Below, in pieces: positions 44,387-46,567 of a stretch of DNA of 46,567 nt; the first letter of the stretch is position 1; each line of letters begins with the position of its first letter. This DNA is from Plantago elongata (taxonomy: Eukaryota > Streptophyta > Magnoliopsida > Lamiales > Plantaginaceae), in contig JAYMSP010000575.1 in the NCBI GenBank assembly GCA_036897095.1, positions 1 to 46,567 on the forward strand, written 5' to 3'. Under the pieces are notes generated by a model. The model saw nothing but the letters and a program-made list of their open reading frames with translations, did no database searches and had not been told where the DNA came from. Position numbers and translations under genes: made by a program.

Positions 44387-44504
44387 CGTATCACAATCTA
44401 TATCCAGAAGAACCAGACGCAGCCCAGGAAATCAAGTCGAGTGGACTGCGTATCATTATCTATACCCAGAAGAACCAGATGCAGCCAAGGAATCGGGTGG
44501 AGAT
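44387..44504. repeat. 62-bp diverged tandem duplication in the beta-adaptin 3' UTR
   Basis: CGTATCACAATCTATATCCA (44387) and CGTATCATTATCTATACCCA (44449) begin two units 62 bp apart, both continuing with GAAGAACCAGA.GCAGCC. The second unit ends just before the beta-adaptin stop codon at 44511-44513. Confidence 0.88.
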
Positions 44505-44510
44505 ATGTGA

Positions 44511-46252
44511 TTAATTCTTGAAAAGACTTTCTATTGCTTCAAAGAAGAGCGGGGCCATGTCCGGGCTAGGGGTTTTTATTGCACACTTGAGGCCAGGGAC
44601 TCCAATAATTGTGGTAAGCTCAATTAAGAATGGAATTTCTCGCGGAATCTTGGCGGACAGATACAACACATCTTGATTTGTGTGCTTGCGCTTGGCAATA
44701 AAGAACATGTTGGATGCAGCCAATTTATCCAGGGTTGCTTCAACACTGTTCACCACAATAGATGGGAAGTCCCTGGATACCTCATTTGTGTCGGGCAATG
44801 ATTTCCATGTCTGCACATTTGGTTAGGAGAAAATAAAATACATGTTTATTATAGAAGATAGGTTTAGAAAGTATAGGCAGCATTGCTTCAAGCAACTGTA
44901 TAAAGGTTTTGTAGAGACATATTTAGTAAAGTTCATACCTCAAGAAATGATGATCTCTCCATTCTTCCGTCCTCAGAAAAGAATGCAGGCAATGGAATTT
45001 TGTCGTTGAAGTACCATACAGGTTGCTGGTTATTCTTCACAGCAACCTGCAGAAGCGTACTTGGTGGACCAGGAGATACATTCTGGAATGTAACCATAGG
45101 AAGTAGTGTGCTTGAAGATGTCTCAGGTTGTAATACAGGGAGCTGTGAGATAGGCAGGAAATCAGACCGAGAAAGAAACAGCTGATGCATTTAGATGATT
45201 CACAACTACTATTAATTAGATTTACCTGGAGAGGTCCAGCTGCAGCAACACCAAATGTGTTTTTGTTGAACTGAATCATAAAGCCATCAAGTGGAACCTG
45301 AGAATTATTCTCAAACAACATGCTGTAATATATTTGGCCATCTTTTCTAATCAACTGGGCACTTATTTGTAAGCCTTGACCAGCAGATGCTGCTAATAAG
45401 ACCGGCAGAGGTGGGCTGCAATCAACCAAACATACAGCCCCTTTAATAGCTCGCCTCAAAGCCAACGCAAATTTAGAGCGCCAAGCATCAAGGGTTAATT
45501 ACTAGAGTACGGAATATAGTTTTATAAGTTTCAATAAAGTGTGTCTAGTTTTTTACCAACCAAAAAGCACATCTCAGAAATGAAATCTTAGATAAATGAC
45601 AAACTCCAACTATGCAGTGTTTAAAATGAGAAGTCCAATACATACCCAGCAGGAGTTGTAGGCTGATCAGCTGACACAATGGCACTGTTGTTACCATCCA
45701 TGCCCATCAGATCAAGCAAATCAGGAACAGGTGCAGGCGGCACAACGGCTTGTTGCCTTCCAGCAGCAGCATACTGTGCATTAGCTGCTGTGACTGGCGG
45801 TGAGACACCACCGGAATTAGCTGCATAAGCAGGTGAATCTGAATTTCCCCGTTCACTTCCATCAGGATATTCTTCCTCCTCAGTTCTCTGTACGGTCTTC
45901 ACACGCGTCACAAATGCCTCAGGTGGCTTGTGATAGACAGATGACAATGTAGCAATGTTTGCTAAAAGCTCGTCCAAAAGAGAAGGATCAAGTTGATTGG
46001 AATCATCACCAATCACAGGCTTTTCCGCCAAAACAACATCTTTTGCTGCCTGAAGGGGATATATAGTACTTTAATAATCACATATGTAGATGGAATTTTA
46101 TAAATCATTAAAGCAGCTGCTAATGTATAGAATTACAAACTACATTAAACCATGCATACCTCAGGATCAGTGGAGAGGAGTCGCCAATATATGTATGCCC
46201 GATCTCTCAGATCTGGATTATCAGTCTCAACAGTTGCATTGTTCAGAACAAC
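44511..46252 (-). CDS. BETAC-AD: Beta-adaptin (AP-1/AP-2 large subunit), C-terminal exons
   Basis: Five coding exons on the minus strand: 46252-46160, 46049-45646, 45415-45226, 45142-44939 and 44810-44511 (stop TAA at 44511-44513), totalling 1,191 nt and 396 residues plus stop. Frame is continuous at all four junctions. In order they encode the end of the trunk ([20 protein letters not shown]), a linker with [20 protein letters not shown] and a clathrin-box-like LLDLM inside DLLDLMGMD, then the beta appendage ([40 protein letters not shown]) and its C-terminal platform ([29 protein letters not shown]). The protein joins AP-1 or AP-2 adaptor complexes, which in plants share beta subunits, and links cargo to clathrin at the trans-Golgi and plasma membrane. 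The N-terminal half lies beyond the window. Arabidopsis has two near-identical genes (BETAB-AD, BETAC-AD), so the paralogue is not assigned. Confidence 0.95.
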
Positions 46253-46567
46253 CTGCAAACAAGACTCATAGTAAATCCTTCTTAATCAAAATCTCATCCA
46301 CAGATGTTACAGCCTACTTAAAACATTTGCATTTTTTGAAAGATGGTAATGCCAATAAAAGAACAAGCGGACCTACACTTGAAGAAAATAATTTTAATTG
46401 TAGTAATGTTTGACCGACCATAATTATTTTTTATTTTGGGATCAATATATTTTTATTATAAGATGGATTTAAAAAAAAACGAGGATGAAGTTGATGAACA
46501 TTATGAGACCTAGTCACTATTAGATCATATATCCACATAAATCATGATATATATAGGCAAATATGAG
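46253..46567 (-). other. Intron of beta-adaptin, cut by the window end
   Basis: AT-rich sequence following the acceptor TTTGCAG (minus strand) of the exon at 46252. No further coding sequence seen before the window ends. Confidence 0.7.

Overview
The window looks like nuclear DNA of a flowering plant, most likely a eudicot. It has four intron-containing genes with plant-type GT-AG introns and recognisable plant proteins, separated by long AT-rich stretches packed with plant transposable elements. I cannot name the species from sequence alone. No tRNA, rRNA, CRISPR or bacterial-type feature is visible.

Layout. 1-541: the 3' end of a Ty1/copia polyprotein running into an LTR fragment. 542-3484: no gene. 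3485-5162: a probable non-autonomous TIR element with GAGTC-type ends and an internal tandem repeat. 5163-6634: AT-rich, with one 60-bp tandem duplication. About 6635-13188: a decayed Helitron. It carries a Rep-helicase pseudogene with two nested insertions (an 864-bp hAT-type element with a perfect 8-bp target duplication, and a 380-bp GC-rich MITE) and a textbook Helitron 3' hairpin ending in CTAG. 14141-19540: a full-length but dead Ty3/gypsy chromovirus with two LTRs, PBS, gag, protease, RT, RNase H, integrase, chromodomain and PPT.

19721-23641: an SR45a/transformer-2-like splicing factor gene on the plus strand, whose TATA box lies only about 180 bp downstream of the chromovirus 3' LTR. 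24366-24611: a Stowaway-like MITE. 24628-29469: a 4.8-kb TIR-bounded region made of two related fold-back units. Each has a degenerate minisatellite array and an inverted counterpart, and the outer ends carry inward-facing TATA-like leaders. 29727-30176: a 107-bp tandem repeat next to a small hAT-like MITE. 31205-32820: a MULE-like element with long degenerate TIRs.

33470-36106: a SAP30-like gene (AFR1/AFR2 family), plus strand, 232 aa. 36107-40010: AT-rich, no gene seen. 40010-43439: an RHB1A-like RING-H2 E3 ligase gene, plus strand, 214 aa, with a 43-bp SINE remnant flanked by a 20-bp target duplication in its first coding intron. 44511 to the window end: the last five exons of a beta-adaptin gene on the minus strand, convergent with the RHB1A-like gene.

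The four host genes act in unrelated processes: pre-mRNA splicing, histone-deacetylase repression, ubiquitination and clathrin-coated vesicle formation. They are neighbours, not a pathway. The transposons account for most of the rest. The least ordinary structure is the paired fold-back region at 24628-29469. All exon structures were worked out by eye from splice signals, frame continuity and remembered family similarity; no search was run.
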